From Bacteroidales bacterium (GTDB lineage: Bacteria; Bacteroidota; Bacteroidia; Bacteroidales; UBA7960): a DNA stretch of 64,000 nucleotides. Position 1 is the first letter of the stretch, and each line of letters begins with the position of its first letter. Below the pieces are notes generated by a model. That model saw only the letters and a program-made list of their open reading frames with translations. It was not told the origin of the DNA and did no database searches. The translations under genes and the position numbers were made by a program. Below, one piece after another: positions 1 through 10,418 of this stretch. The stretch lies in NCBI GenBank assembly GCA_003559855.1, contig PWJZ01000027.1:42587-106586 (forward strand). Reading direction: 5' to 3'.

Positions 1-2
1 GT

Positions 3-509
3 AATGTTATCGTGTCTTTTCTATCGGCAATAGTTATAGCTATTGTCTGGGCTTTCGAATACAGGGGGTTGTTGCTGGTATATGAAAATAAGATTAACGA
101 TGCAGCTATTTTTATTAATCAGTTCCTGAGAGTATACATGCTGTTTGCATTCCTGAGCTCATTCATTAGAGAAGTAATAAAAGATATTGAAGATATCAAA
201 GGTGATATGAAAACAGGTTGCAAAACAATTCCGATAGTCTCGGGTGTCAGAAATGCAAAAAGACTTATCATTGTTATGGCGGTAATACTGATATTTTTTG
301 TAGGATATTTTCAGATTCATCTGCTTAAAGAAGAATATGACTTTATTTTTGCATATCTTTTGTTTGCCGTTCAGATACCCTTGATATTGTTCATTAACAA
401 AATAAACATTGCAAAAGAAAAGGCCGATTATACACTTAACAGCCGGTTTGCCAAGTTTATTATGATTGCAGGAGTTTTTTCCATGTTTTTGTTTTATTTT
501 TATTTGTAA
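3..509 (+). CDS. UbiA-family prenyltransferase, C-terminal part (5' end outside window)
   Basis: The reading frame is open to the left edge of the window, so this is only the last ~169 residues of a longer gene. It is an integral membrane protein with several hydrophobic segments. The segment 'IREVIKDIEDIKGDMKTG' matches the second aspartate-rich motif of the UbiA superfamily, which binds Mg-prenyl diphosphate, and it is followed by the usual 'K-T-x-P-I' stretch. UbiA enzymes attach prenyl chains to quinone, glycerol-phosphate or haem acceptors at the membrane; the acceptor cannot be told from this fragment. The Maf gene starts 8 bases after its stop, so the two are probably co-transcribed. 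The ORF-track start at 12 is a GTG inside the gene and not the true start. Confidence 0.85.
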   Translation, partial: NVIVSFLSAIVIAIVWAFEYRGLLLVYENKINDAAIFINQFLRVYMLFAFLSSFIREVIKDIEDIKGDMKTGCKTIPIVSGVRNAKRLIIVMAVILIFFVGYFQIHLLKEEYDFIFAYLLFAVQIPLILFINKINIAKEKADYTLNSRFAKFIMIAGVFSMFLFYFYL

Positions 510-517
510 AAAACGGA

Positions 518-1108
518 ATGATTTTTTTTGAAAAGCTGAAAAAGTACGATATAATACTTGCATCAAAGTCTCCAAGACGACAACAACTTTTAAAGGAAGC
601 ACAGATTCCCTTCCGGGTTATAACAAAAAGTATTTCAGAAGATTTTAATGAATCTTTACCGCCGGAGCAGATAGTATTGCAGCTTTGCCGTTCGAAGGCA
701 AAGTCTTATACCTGTTTGTTAACAAAACCTGAGATCATTTTGATTGCTGCCGACACTATAGTTTATATTGACGGTAAAGTATTAAATAAACCGGAAAATA
801 AACTTCAGACAGCAAAAATGATGAAGTTACTTTCGGGTAATATTCATGATGTTTATACCGGGGTTTGTATTAAAACCGCGAAAAAGGAAACAGCTTTTTA
901 TGATAAGACTAGTGTTGAGTTTGAGAAGCTAACAAATGAAGAAATAAATTTTTATCTTGAAAACTATAAAACATATGATAAAGCAGGTGGATATGGCATC
1001 CAGGAATGGATTGGTCTTATAGGTATTAAACGTATTGAAGGCTCTTATCATAATGTGGTGGGGATGCCTGTTTCAGCACTTTATAAAAATCTTAAGGAAT
1101 TCATTTGA
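518..1108 (+). CDS. maf: Maf family nucleoside triphosphate pyrophosphatase
   Basis: This 196-residue protein is a full-length Maf. The N-terminal signature 'LASKSPRRQQLL' (near residue 15) and the 'AADTIV' block with the catalytic Asp are both present, as is the C-terminal 'GGYGIQEWIGL' segment. Maf proteins hydrolyse dTTP, UTP and modified nucleotides to monophosphates in the cytoplasm, which is thought to keep odd nucleotides out of DNA and RNA and is linked to septum inhibition. The sequence looks like the dTTP/UTP-preferring (YhdE) branch, but the preference is inferred. It starts at an ATG 8 bases after the UbiA stop. Confidence 0.93.
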   Translation: MIFFEKLKKYDIILASKSPRRQQLLKEAQIPFRVITKSISEDFNESLPPEQIVLQLCRSKAKSYTCLLTKPEIILIAADTIVYIDGKVLNKPENKLQTAKMMKLLSGNIHDVYTGVCIKTAKKETAFYDKTSVEFEKLTNEEINFYLENYKTYDKAGGYGIQEWIGLIGIKRIEGSYHNVVGMPVSALYKNLKEFI

Positions 1109-1293
1109 TATTGATCTGGCAATATGGTGTTTCCTGTTGAATGTTAATTCAGAAAAGGTATTTTTGTGCCTGAATATTATTAAAGAAGGTTTAAACCAGG
1201 AAAATTTTTTAATGTATTTCTTCGATCTTTTATGATTTAGAAACTATAAATATTATAGTTGTGCAAAACAAAACACAAAAATAAATAACTACC

Positions 1294-2055
1294 ATGAGCA
1301 ATTATCATCCCGAACCCTACTGGTCGGAAGTAGCAAGAAAAATAAAATGCAGGGGAAAAAACAATGTGATAGCCGGCGATGATGAACCATATTACAGATA
1401 TAAAAGGAAAAAATTTCTTAACCTTCTTGAAGAGCTTGATTTTTCAGGTAAATCTGTTCTTGAATTAGGCAGCGGGCCCGGGGGCAATCTTAATGAGGTT
1501 TGGAAACAGAAGCCCGGCAGACTGGCAGGTGCAGATATTTCTACAGAAATGATCGAAATAGCAGGCAAAAACATTCCCGGTGAGATTGAATTGTTTAAAA
1601 TTGATGGGAAAAAACTTCCTTTTGCCGATCGTGAATTTGATATTGTTTTTTCAGCAACTGTACTGCAGCATAATACCGATAAACAAATGCTGAAAAGCAT
1701 AATGGAAGAAATGTGCCGTGTTAGCAAACATAAAGTGTTTTTATTTGAAAGAATAGAGAAAAAAATAACAGGCGATGAGTTATGCATAGGAAGACCCGTT
1801 AGTTATTACGAAGCCATTTGCAATATGAATGAATTTGAATTAAAAAGTATAAAATTCATTAATACCAGGGTAAGCTATTATATTGCAGGAGCTGGCAGAA
1901 AAGTATTGAATCCCGGACCAAGAAAAGAAGGAGAGCCCCTCAGCAAATTGTCTATATTGCTGCAAAAACTGGCTTTGCCGATCAGCAAACAACTGGATAA
2001 AATTTTTATTTCTCAAAAAGATCTTGCACGACTTGAGTTCACTAGGGAAAGTTAA
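1294..2055 (+). CDS. class I SAM-dependent methyltransferase
   Basis: A 253-residue Rossmann-fold methyltransferase. Motif I, which binds S-adenosylmethionine, reads 'VLELGSGPGGNL' (about residue 55), followed by the acidic motif II region 'GADISTEMIEIAGK' and a post-I/IV segment 'DIVFSATVLQH'. The substrate is unknown; the general Methyltransf_11 type covers small molecules, lipids and sugars. The next gene is a glycosyltransferase, so a role in glycan or lipid decoration is possible but only inferred from proximity. The ATG at 1294 is preceded by an A-rich stretch with no Shine-Dalgarno, as is common in Bacteroidota. Confidence 0.85.
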   Translation: MSNYHPEPYWSEVARKIKCRGKNNVIAGDDEPYYRYKRKKFLNLLEELDFSGKSVLELGSGPGGNLNEVWKQKPGRLAGADISTEMIEIAGKNIPGEIELFKIDGKKLPFADREFDIVFSATVLQHNTDKQMLKSIMEEMCRVSKHKVFLFERIEKKITGDELCIGRPVSYYEAICNMNEFELKSIKFINTRVSYYIAGAGRKVLNPGPRKEGEPLSKLSILLQKLALPISKQLDKIFISQKDLARLEFTRES

Positions 2056-2206
2056 TTATATTCGGTATTGCAACTCTATTATTTAGCTTTATTTTTAATG
2101 TGTTTTTTTTCTTTAAACAATTTAGGTAAACAAACAAAAAACATATATTTTTGCTGCTTTACCGAATTTGTTGACTTAATATAATATCAGGATCAATCAG
2201 ATTTAA

Positions 2207-3340
2207 ATGAATATAGTTGTAAATGCCCAGGTTTTGGTAAAAGATCAGCTTGACGGTATCGGATGGTTTACATATGAAACTTTAAAAAGGATAACCCGGA
2301 ATAATCCCCGTCATACTTTCTATTTTATCTTTGACAGACCTTACCATGAAAGTTTTCTTTTTTCTGAAAATGTAAAGCCGGTCATATTATATCCTCAATC
2401 GCGTCATCCTTTTCTATGGTTTTTGCGTTTTGAACTTCTGATGCCCTTTATCCTCCGAAAATATAAAGCCGACATTTTTTTATCGCCCGACGGCTGGATG
2501 ACTCTTAACACGAAAGTACCTGTTGTCCAGGTAATACATGATTTGAACTTTGAGCATTACCCGCAGGATTTGCCATTTTGGACCAGGAAGTATTACAAGA
2601 CTTTGTTTCCGCGGTATGCAAGGCAGGCTGCTCAAATAGCCACAGTCAGCCACTATTCAAAAAATGATATAGTGCAGACTTATGACATTTCACCCGACAA
2701 AATTGATGTGGTCTTTAACGGATGCAATACTGATTTTAAGCCTTTTACAAGTGATGAAAATATAAAAATCCGCGAACAATATTCGGCAGGTGCACCATAT
2801 TTTCTCTATGTAGGCGCTCTGATACCCAGAAAAAATGTAACCCGCCTTTTCCGGGCATTTGATCAGTTCAAAAAGCAAGACAATAACAACACCAAGCTGC
2901 TGGTCGCAGGTCACAAAATGTGGCTGTCAAATCATATTGACGGTACGTTTCGAGATATGCAGCATAAAGACGACATTATTTTCGTCGGCAGAAAAAATGT
3001 TGACGAGCTTACAAAATTATATTCGGCAGCAATAGCATTAACTTATGTTTCTTATTTTGAAGGCTTTGGGATACCCATCCTTGAAGCTTTCAATGCCGAA
3101 ACAGCCGTTATAACATCAAATTGTACTTCAATGCCCGAGGTTGCCGACTCTGCTGCCTTGCTTGTCGATCCTTTCTCGGTCGATTCTATCGCCGAGGCTA
3201 TGGTTAAGCTTAATAACAACAGCTCCCTGAGAAAACAGCTTGTTGATAAAGGTAAAGAACGAAAAAAGCTTTTTTCGTGGGATAATACTGCCGAACAGTT
3301 ATGGAAATGTGTTGAAAAAGCTATAGAAATGAAAAAATAA
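2207..3340 (+). CDS. GT4-family glycosyltransferase
   Basis: 377 residues with the two-domain GT-B layout. The N-terminal part has 'LDGIGWFTYETL', the acceptor-side glycine loop common in family 4. The C-terminal nucleotide-sugar domain has 'YVGALIPRKNVTRLFRAF' (about residue 200) and the E-x7-E-type motif 'EGFGIPILEAF' (about residue 285). Such enzymes transfer a sugar from UDP- or GDP-sugars to a growing glycan, with retention of configuration. The specific sugar and product (lipopolysaccharide, capsule or glycoprotein) cannot be read. A TATTTTTG at 2146 resembles a Bacteroidota -7 element but lacks a good -33 partner. Confidence 0.9.
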   Translation: MNIVVNAQVLVKDQLDGIGWFTYETLKRITRNNPRHTFYFIFDRPYHESFLFSENVKPVILYPQSRHPFLWFLRFELLMPFILRKYKADIFLSPDGWMTLNTKVPVVQVIHDLNFEHYPQDLPFWTRKYYKTLFPRYARQAAQIATVSHYSKNDIVQTYDISPDKIDVVFNGCNTDFKPFTSDENIKIREQYSAGAPYFLYVGALIPRKNVTRLFRAFDQFKKQDNNNTKLLVAGHKMWLSNHIDGTFRDMQHKDDIIFVGRKNVDELTKLYSAAIALTYVSYFEGFGIPILEAFNAETAVITSNCTSMPEVADSAALLVDPFSVDSIAEAMVKLNNNSSLRKQLVDKGKERKKLFSWDNTAEQLWKCVEKAIEMKK

Positions 3341-3381
3341 AAACAGATTTGTTTTTTTATTTTAAGGAAAATAATAATGTT

Positions 3382-4863
3382 ATGAAGAAAAGAAATATGA
3401 CAGTTACCGTTATTATAATAATTGCAGCGCTGGTATTGCTTTTTATGATCGACAATTTAACACGTCCCTGCCTCAGGCCCGGTGAATTACCCGAACGTTA
3501 TATTCATGAGCATACCAGCCCGCAATATGATCCTGAATCTTACGCCAATCGCCGTCAAAGGTTAAATGAAGCCCTGGGAGATGGTGTATTGATAATATCT
3601 GCGGCAGCCCGAAAGGATTTTTATTATATTACGGGTTTTGATGAGCGCCAGGGTGTTGCCGTGCTGGCTCCCGGAGATGTAAAACCATTCCGAATGTTTG
3701 TAACACCAGAAAATCCCGCCGATGCCATTTGGATAGGAGAAAGGTACGGAACTCAAGAGGCTATGGGAAAGTTTAAAGCCGATACCGCCTGGTCTTTGGA
3801 AAATTTTGAAACAATATTACCGAAAATGATAAACGGCACACCTTTTATTTTCGTTCATACCCTCGATCAGCAAATAAAAAAGCTTGTCAGCAAAGTTGTT
3901 GAAGAAAAAGGTATGGAGGTACAGATAAAGGATGCTGACAGCATTATACATGAAAGCCGTGTCATTAAAGATAAATGGGAAATTGACCAGTTACAGCAAG
4001 CTGTTGATGTAACATGCAAGGCACATCTGTGGATAATGCAAACCATGGCACCCGGTCAAAAGGAATATGAAGTACAAGCCGAGATAGAATATATTTTCCG
4101 TAAAAATGGACTAAGCCCCGGTTTTTTGCCGATAGTGGGCTCGGGCCCTAATGCAACGATCCTTCATCATATTCGAAATGACCGGATAATAAACGATAAT
4201 GAACTGCTGCTTGTTGATATAGGAGCGGCAAGCAGTGGTGGTTATACCGCTGACATTACACGTACATATCCTGTAAACAGACGGTTCACTCCGGAACAAA
4301 GAGAAATATACGACCTTGTTTATAAAGCCAGCGAAGCGGGAATAAAGAAAATGAAACCCGGAATGAAAATGCTGGACTGTAATCATGAAGCAAACAGGAT
4401 ATTGTTGGAAGGGCTGCATGAAATAGGTTTAATACCCGACACTACCGTTTGGTGGCAAAAACGTTTTTATATACAGCACAGGGTTAATCATTATATCGGT
4501 CTTGATGTTCACGATACAGGTGATTACGGATATGATCCTGAAAAAAGGGATGAACATATTCTTACGCCCGAAATACGTGGCAGGGAGCTAAAACCCGGAA
4601 TGGTTATGACTATGGAGCCGGGAATATACCTGCAGGAAAACAGACTGGATTACCTGCATGAGCTGTTCGGGCATCTTGCCGGGCCTGAAGAACTTGACAG
4701 TTTTGCCGAAAAAATACGTCCGGTTTATGAAAAGTATGCAGGCATAGGAGTACGTATCGAAGATAATGTACTTATAACGGAAACCGGTAATAATATCTTG
4801 TCGGAAAACCTGCCAAAATCATCCGATGAAATAGAAGCTGCTATGAAACGCCGAAAATGGTAA
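3382..4863 (+). CDS. Xaa-Pro aminopeptidase-like M24 metallopeptidase, membrane-anchored or secreted
   Basis: The protein is a two-domain 'pita-bread' peptidase. An N-terminal creatinase-like domain ('LIISAAARKDFYYITGFDERQG') precedes the catalytic domain. The metal ligands are all visible: Asp in 'DIGAASSGG' and 'ADITRTYP', His in 'HYIGLDVHD', Glu in 'TMEPGIYL' and Glu in 'GVRIEDNVLI'. These enzymes remove the residue before a proline and use two Mn or Zn ions. The ORF track begins at a TTG (3349). I chose the ATG at 3382, which lies 14 bases after 'AAGGA' and gives a lysine-start signal anchor 'MKKRNMTVTVIIIIAALVLLF', so the enzyme probably acts in the periplasm. Confidence 0.9.
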   Translation: MKKRNMTVTVIIIIAALVLLFMIDNLTRPCLRPGELPERYIHEHTSPQYDPESYANRRQRLNEALGDGVLIISAAARKDFYYITGFDERQGVAVLAPGDVKPFRMFVTPENPADAIWIGERYGTQEAMGKFKADTAWSLENFETILPKMINGTPFIFVHTLDQQIKKLVSKVVEEKGMEVQIKDADSIIHESRVIKDKWEIDQLQQAVDVTCKAHLWIMQTMAPGQKEYEVQAEIEYIFRKNGLSPGFLPIVGSGPNATILHHIRNDRIINDNELLLVDIGAASSGGYTADITRTYPVNRRFTPEQREIYDLVYKASEAGIKKMKPGMKMLDCNHEANRILLEGLHEIGLIPDTTVWWQKRFYIQHRVNHYIGLDVHDTGDYGYDPEKRDEHILTPEIRGRELKPGMVMTMEPGIYLQENRLDYLHELFGHLAGPEELDSFAEKIRPVYEKYAGIGVRIEDNVLITETGNNILSENLPKSSDEIEAAMKRRKW

Positions 4864-5083
4864 TAATAAAACAAAACCTCCGAAGGACCATCTCTGCTCA
4901 CCCGCATAATGACTGTATCAAAATTCAAGAATTTGATTTTATTATTAACGCGTAAAAATGATCCGAAGAATATAAAAATGTATATTTAACTTTTTTATAG
5001 AAACGTTTTGTTTATTTTTGTTTTAAATAGCTGTACATCAGCTTCGATATTAGTTATTATTTTGTTTAACCAAACTCAAAAAC

Positions 5084-5986
5084 ATGCACAAATTAATTAC
5101 CGCAACAATTTTGTTGTCGACACTTGCTTTTATTGCAGGTTTGCCTGCAACCTCCCAGGACCTAAAAATGGTAGCGCCCAAACCTCCTGATGCTGTGGAA
5201 GCAGATATTTCAGACCTGCGCGATATTCCGGGTGGTGGCGGTGCAGGTTTTACCCGTGTTTTTCATACACCATTATCTGTTGAAGAAGCGGTGGCCTTCT
5301 ACAACCGGCAAATTGGCAATATGACAGAAATTGAAAAAGGAATAAATTATCGTGCTGACATCATTGAGATTAATTTTAAGCAATTGGGAGTGTTAAAAGT
5401 ATATGATATTCCACGACGCCCCGGTATTACTGTCAAAAGCGTACGTTCACTAAAGCAACGTAACTGCTTTTCTGACTACTTCAAAAGTTTCCGTGACATG
5501 GCGAATTCGCTGGAACATTACACACGTAAGGATTTTAATGATCTGTGTGAACGTTTTGGCTATCTTGAACTTGCATATTACGGGTATTCCGACAGGACAG
5601 GTGCGGATGGAAAGCAATTGACCCGTGATGAAGTTTTATACCGGGAATACGTAAAAAAACTTGACCCTGATGCGGGTAAAATTATGACGGCTGAAGAGCT
5701 GGTAATTGAAGCTCAGCGTCTTATGGAGCAGGGACGTATGGATGAGGCAAAAGCTGTTTTAGAAAAGGCAGCCCATATGCAGCAGGAAGGAATGCAACAT
5801 ATGATGAAACAAGATATTGAGCAGCTCAGCGAAAAAGAAAAAAAACCGGCAAAAGATAATTGGAGCGAATGGCTTGAATTTCTTAAGGAACTGGATACCA
5901 TGATATATCCTGCTATAGTGTTTATTGACGTGCATCCGTCAAACTGGCCTGATGATGAATGGCTCCATGAAAGTATCGAATGGTAA
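5084..5986 (+). CDS. secreted protein of unknown function
   Basis: I do not recognise a family. The 300-residue product starts with a clear signal peptide ('MHKLITATILLSTLAFIAG', probable cleavage after 'ATSQ'). The N-terminal half contains 'FTRVFHTPLSVEEAVAFYNRQIG', which reads like a periplasmic domain for small-residue contacts. The second half is a charged helical region (residues ~210-255) with 'MEQGRMDEAKAVLEKAAHMQQEGMQ', similar in rhythm to a single tetratricopeptide-like hairpin, and the C-terminus is tryptophan-rich. It stands alone between an M24 peptidase and the convergent pgi gene. Its location in the envelope is inferred from the signal peptide only. Confidence 0.75.
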   Translation: MHKLITATILLSTLAFIAGLPATSQDLKMVAPKPPDAVEADISDLRDIPGGGGAGFTRVFHTPLSVEEAVAFYNRQIGNMTEIEKGINYRADIIEINFKQLGVLKVYDIPRRPGITVKSVRSLKQRNCFSDYFKSFRDMANSLEHYTRKDFNDLCERFGYLELAYYGYSDRTGADGKQLTRDEVLYREYVKKLDPDAGKIMTAEELVIEAQRLMEQGRMDEAKAVLEKAAHMQQEGMQHMMKQDIEQLSEKEKKPAKDNWSEWLEFLKELDTMIYPAIVFIDVHPSNWPDDEWLHESIEW

Positions 5987-6027
5987 GATAAAATATCTGT
6001 TGCAGCAGCGATGTATTACTGATCCGA

Positions 6028-7380
6028 TTACTGTCGTTTTAATTTGTTATTAATCTCTTTTATCCGGTTTTGATAGCCGGGTTTGCCGAGCAAAGCGAAC
6101 ATGTTTTTCTTGTAATCCTCCACGCCGGGTTGGTCAAAAGGGTTAACATCCAAAACATATCCGCTTATTGCACAACTCATCTGGAAAAAATATAATAACT
6201 CGCCAAGGATTTTTTCGTTTAGTCCCGGAACCGATATTCTAATTACCGGAACGCCTCCCTCAATATGTGCCAATGTAGTTGCTTTCTCAGCCATGGAATT
6301 GATAAATCCGACATTTTTTCCGGCAAGATAATTTAATCCATCATAATTATCAGCATCATCAGGTATTTTCAATTGATTTTTGTTTTTGTCGATACTCAAT
6401 ACGGTTTCAAATAAGATTCTTTTACCTTGCTGAATATATTGCCCCAGAGAATGCAGGTCGGTAGTAAAGTTGGCGCTCACAGGCAAAATGCCTTTATTTT
6501 CTTTTCCTTCACTTTCACCAAAAAGTTGTTTCCACCATTCAGCAAGAAAAAACAGGTTGGGCAAATAGTAAGCCAGTATTTCAACGCCTTTTCCTTTATT
6601 ATAGAGGATATTTCGAACAGCAGCATACAAAAATGCTGGATTTTCAAAAAGTGCACTTGTATTAAACAAGAAGTTTTGCATGTTGCGGGCTCCGGCTATG
6701 ATCTGCTTTATGTCATATCCGGCAGCCGCAATGGGAAAAAGACCAACGGGTGTTAATACCGAGTATCTTCCGCCAATATCAGCTGGTATGGCATAGGTTG
6801 TATAACCTTCCTTTTCGGCAAGCTTGTGCAGTGAGCCTTTACGGGCATCGGTGATAGCAACTATCCGCCCTTTAGCCTTGCGCTTGCCGTATTTATTTTC
6901 GATATGATTCTTCAGCAGCCTGAATGATAATGCTGTTTCAGTGGTAGTACCTGATTTTGAAATGACAACGATCGAATATTCTTTATCATTGAGCCATTTT
7001 AAAAGCTCAAAAAGGTAATCTTCCGAAAGATTATGCCCTGCATATACAACTTCAGGTTTGTTATTATTGCCGGGTTTTAAATGAAAATGGTCATCAAGGG
7101 CTTCGATGACGGCCCTCGTGCCAAGATAGGAGCCTCCAATCCCGCTAACTACCAACACTTCTGAATTTTGGGTGATACGCTCTGCATCCTTGATGATCTT
7201 GTCAAGGAAATCATGAGATGTATCGCCGGGGAGCGTTGCCCATCCCGTCAGCTTACTGCCTTTATCTTTTCTATCCTTTATTTGCTTAAAATGAAAGGAA
7301 ATCTCGTTTTCGAATAATTCTATTTCGTTTTGAGTAATGAAATCGAAAGTGCCACCAATGTTCAGATTTAAATTAATCAT
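6028..7380 (-). CDS. pgi: glucose-6-phosphate isomerase
   Basis: Pgi interconverts glucose 6-phosphate and fructose 6-phosphate in glycolysis and gluconeogenesis. The PGI signature 'DIGGRYSVLTPVG' and the phosphate-binding 'VVISKSGTTTET' are both intact, and the 'GESEGK' catalytic region is present. At 450 residues it belongs to the shorter bacterial type (as in Bacillus and Bacteroidetes) rather than the 550-residue enterobacterial type. The ORF track begins at a TTG (7386); the ATG at 7380 gives 'MINLNLNIGGTFDF', which fits the family better. It follows infB by 18 bases in the same direction, so it could be read through from the rimP-nusA-infB operon. Confidence 0.95.
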   Translation of the reverse strand: MINLNLNIGGTFDFITQNEIELFENEISFHFKQIKDRKDKGSKLTGWATLPGDTSHDFLDKIIKDAERITQNSEVLVVSGIGGSYLGTRAVIEALDDHFHLKPGNNNKPEVVYAGHNLSEDYLFELLKWLNDKEYSIVVISKSGTTTETALSFRLLKNHIENKYGKRKAKGRIVAITDARKGSLHKLAEKEGYTTYAIPADIGGRYSVLTPVGLFPIAAAGYDIKQIIAGARNMQNFLFNTSALFENPAFLYAAVRNILYNKGKGVEILAYYLPNLFFLAEWWKQLFGESEGKENKGILPVSANFTTDLHSLGQYIQQGKRILFETVLSIDKNKNQLKIPDDADNYDGLNYLAGKNVGFINSMAEKATTLAHIEGGVPVIRISVPGLNEKILGELLYFFQMSCAISGYVLDVNPFDQPGVEDYKKNMFALLGKPGYQNRIKEINNKLKRQ

Positions 7381-7398
7381 AATCAAGCCGATAAAAGA

Positions 7399-10359
7399 TT
7401 ATTCAAGTTTTCGTGCAACTTCAACGGTTTCAAAGGCTTCAATAATATCACCTGTTTTGATATCGTTGAAATTTTCCACGTTTAATCCACATTCATATCC
7501 TGCCTGCACTTCTTTAACATCATCTTTAAACCTTTTCAGAGAGCCGAGTTTTCCTGTATAAACCACGATACCATTGCGTATAACACGAACGTTGGAATTA
7601 CGGTGTATTTTGCCGTCTAATACAAAGCAGCCGGCAACGGTTCCTACTTTTGATATTTTGAAGGTTTCTCTGACTTCGAGATTTGCATTTATTTTTTCTT
7701 CGATTTCGGGAGATAACATTCCTTCTATAGCAGATTTAAGCTCATTAATGGCGTTATAGATAACCGAATATATTCTTATGTCTATTTCTTCCTGTTCGGC
7801 AAGTTTTCTTGCGGCCATCGACGGTCTAACCTGGAATCCAATTATTATGGCGTTTGATGCTGATGCCAGCAGAACATCACCTTCTGTTATAGGCCCGACA
7901 GCTTTGTGAATAATGTTAACCTGTACTTCTTCCGTCGAAAGTTTCAGCAGTGAGTCGCTGAGTGCTTCTACCGAGCCGTCAACATCGCCTTTAACAATAA
8001 CATTGAGTTCTTTGAAATCGCCTATGGCAATTCTTCGTCCTATCTCGTCCAAAGTAATATGTTTTTTGGTTCGTAATCCCTGTTCTCTGACGAGTTGTTG
8101 TCTTTTGGCGACAATGTTTTTCGCTTCCTGCTCATTATTAAGGACGTTGAATTTTTCACCTGCCTGAGGTGCGCCGTTCAGGCCTAGTATCAAGACAGGT
8201 GTTGAGGGTCCTGCTTCTTTTATACGGATTCCTCTTTCGTTAAACATGGCTTTAACCTTTCCGAAATGAGTGCCTGCAACAACCATATCGCCTACCCGCA
8301 GCGTTCCGTTTTGTACCAGTATTGTTGCAACATAACCTCTTCCCTTATCAAGCATTGATTCGATAACGGTGCCTGAAGCGAATTTGATAGGATTAGCTTT
8401 CAGATCAAGCATTTCAGCTTCCAGCAATACTTTCTCCTGGAGCAGGTCTATATTTTTTCCATGCTTGGCTGATATTTCCTGACATTGATATTTGCCGCCC
8501 CAATCTTCAACGAGTATATTGAATTTTGCAAGCTCTTCCTTGACCTTTTCAGAGTTTGCATTGGGTTTATCTATTTTGTTTATGGCAATTATAATTGGTA
8601 CGCCTGCAGCCTGGGCATTATTGATAGCTTCTTTGGTTTGTGGCATTACGCTGTCATCGGCTGCTACAACTATAATGGCCACATCCGTGATTTTAGCCCC
8701 TCTTGCACGCATTGCAGTGAATGCCTCGTGACCCGGTGTATCAAGGAAAGTTATAAACTTATCGTTTTCCAACTCAACAGAATAAGCACCTATATGCTGG
8801 GTTATACTACCGGCTTCTCCTGCTATTATATTAGAGTGCCTGATATAGTCCAGCAAGGATGTCTTGCCATGGTCAACATGACCCATTACCGTAACTATTG
8901 GAGCCCTCGGCTGAAGCTCTTCAGGGTCATCCTTTTCTTCTTCAACAGCCTCCTGGTCATCAACACTGACAAATTTTACCTCATAGCTAAATTCATCCGC
9001 AACGATAGCAATGGTTTCGGCATCAAGCCTCTGGTTAATCGATACAAATAAACCCAGATTCATGCATACAGAGATCACATCAGTAACATTCACGTCCATC
9101 AGGCTTGCCAGTTCGCTTGCCGAAATGAACTCCGTAACTTCAAGAACATTTTGATTTGATTTGGTCTCCTGCATGTCTTTTAATCGCTGTTGCTGAACAA
9201 GCTGCCGTTTTTGCCGCCTGTATTTCGCAGCTTTGGATTTGCTTTTCGTACCACTAAGCGTTGCAAGAGTTTCACGTATCTGTTTTGAGATTTCTTCTTC
9301 CGAAAATTCAGCCCTGGGATATTCTCTTTTGCTGACAGGTTTTCTTTTTGCCTTTGCAGCTTGTTTATGCGGCTTTTGTTTTTTATCCTCTGCTTTTTGT
9401 TTCGTTTTATCCGCTGCAGCAGGCTTGGCTTCCTGCGTTTTTTCCTTTTTTATACGTTTTCTTTTTCGCTTTTTATAACGTGTATCATCAGATGAAGAAG
9501 CTACCGGTTTCTTGGGCGCATCTTTGGCCGAAGGAAGATCTATCTTTCCCAGAATTGTAGGCCCTTCAAGCTTCTGAAATTCGGTCTTGAAAATATCTTT
9601 CGCTTTTTTATCCCTTTCCTTTTTCTCTGCTTCCTGCTTGTCAAACTCCAGCTCATCCGCAATATCCTTTTCAGTTTTTTCTGCTGAAACTTGTTCTTTA
9701 TCCTGAGCTTCTTTTTTCTTTTCTTCCTTCCCGACATCTTTCTTTTCAACAGAAGGTTTATCAGAAGTGGATTTGGTTTTATCCGATGGTTTTTCAGCGG
9801 TTTTTTCTTTTAAAGCTTCCTCATCGGCTTTTTTCTTCTCAGCCGCAGGCTTTGCTTTTTTAGCTTTTTCATCTTCCTTTTTGACGGCTTCCTTTTTATC
9901 CTTGTCTGTTGTGATCTTATCAGGATCTATTTTCCCTACAACTTTAGGGCCTGAAATCGTTCTCTCATCAGTTTTTGGTTTTTCAGGGGGTTTTTTATCC
10001 AACGACGATTTAATATCTTTAATGAACAGGTCTTCCGCCGTCTCTTCCCGGTCATCTTCATCTTTCGGCAAAGGTTCTAAAGGTTCCTGATCGTCATCTT
10101 CGGGCTTCTTTTCATCGTCAAGGCTGATAGTTTCGCGTTTGACAACATTCAGCCTGGCCTTTTGAGTTGCTTCTTTAAGGTTCTTTTCTTTCTGAAATTC
10201 CTTGAAAAGCATCTCATAGGCTTCCTCGGAAATTTTCGAATTGGGATTGTTAACCACATTAAACCCCTTTTTATTAAGGTAGTCAACAATGGTGCTTATC
10301 CCAATATTAAATTCCTTGGCTACTTTACTAAGTCTTAATATTTTGGTGACTTCAGTCAT
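7399..10359 (-). CDS. infB: translation initiation factor IF-2
   Basis: IF-2 is the GTPase that delivers formyl-methionyl-tRNA to the 30S subunit and promotes 70S joining. The product has the N-terminal IF2_N helical domain ('[23 protein letters not shown]'), then ~300 residues of lysine/glutamate-rich low-complexity linker, then the G domain with 'GHVDHGKTS', 'DTPGHEAF' and 'NKID', and the C-terminal beta-barrels. About 987 residues is normal for Bacteroidota. The ORF track starts three codons upstream at 10368; I prefer the ATG at 10359 ('MTEVTK'), though either is possible. It lies 50 bases downstream of nusA in the usual order. Confidence 0.97.
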   Translation of the reverse strand: MTEVTKILRLSKVAKEFNIGISTIVDYLNKKGFNVVNNPNSKISEEAYEMLFKEFQKEKNLKEATQKARLNVVKRETISLDDEKKPEDDDQEPLEPLPKDEDDREETAEDLFIKDIKSSLDKKPPEKPKTDERTISGPKVVGKIDPDKITTDKDKKEAVKKEDEKAKKAKPAAEKKKADEEALKEKTAEKPSDKTKSTSDKPSVEKKDVGKEEKKKEAQDKEQVSAEKTEKDIADELEFDKQEAEKKERDKKAKDIFKTEFQKLEGPTILGKIDLPSAKDAPKKPVASSSDDTRYKKRKRKRIKKEKTQEAKPAAADKTKQKAEDKKQKPHKQAAKAKRKPVSKREYPRAEFSEEEISKQIRETLATLSGTKSKSKAAKYRRQKRQLVQQQRLKDMQETKSNQNVLEVTEFISASELASLMDVNVTDVISVCMNLGLFVSINQRLDAETIAIVADEFSYEVKFVSVDDQEAVEEEKDDPEELQPRAPIVTVMGHVDHGKTSLLDYIRHSNIIAGEAGSITQHIGAYSVELENDKFITFLDTPGHEAFTAMRARGAKITDVAIIVVAADDSVMPQTKEAINNAQAAGVPIIIAINKIDKPNANSEKVKEELAKFNILVEDWGGKYQCQEISAKHGKNIDLLQEKVLLEAEMLDLKANPIKFASGTVIESMLDKGRGYVATILVQNGTLRVGDMVVAGTHFGKVKAMFNERGIRIKEAGPSTPVLILGLNGAPQAGEKFNVLNNEQEAKNIVAKRQQLVREQGLRTKKHITLDEIGRRIAIGDFKELNVIVKGDVDGSVEALSDSLLKLSTEEVQVNIIHKAVGPITEGDVLLASASNAIIIGFQVRPSMAARKLAEQEEIDIRIYSVIYNAINELKSAIEGMLSPEIEEKINANLEVRETFKISKVGTVAGCFVLDGKIHRNSNVRVIRNGIVVYTGKLGSLKRFKDDVKEVQAGYECGLNVENFNDIKTGDIIEAFETVEVARKLE

Positions 10360-10418
10360 ATAAAACATTTAAGTATTAAGTATAATTTGCCCGTATAAAA
10401 TATGCAAAGATACAAAAA

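Noticed and set aside
8485-9051. 188-residue plus-strand ORF inside infB
   Set aside because: It is antisense to the conserved GTPase domain of IF-2, has no family-like motif, and is a codon shadow.
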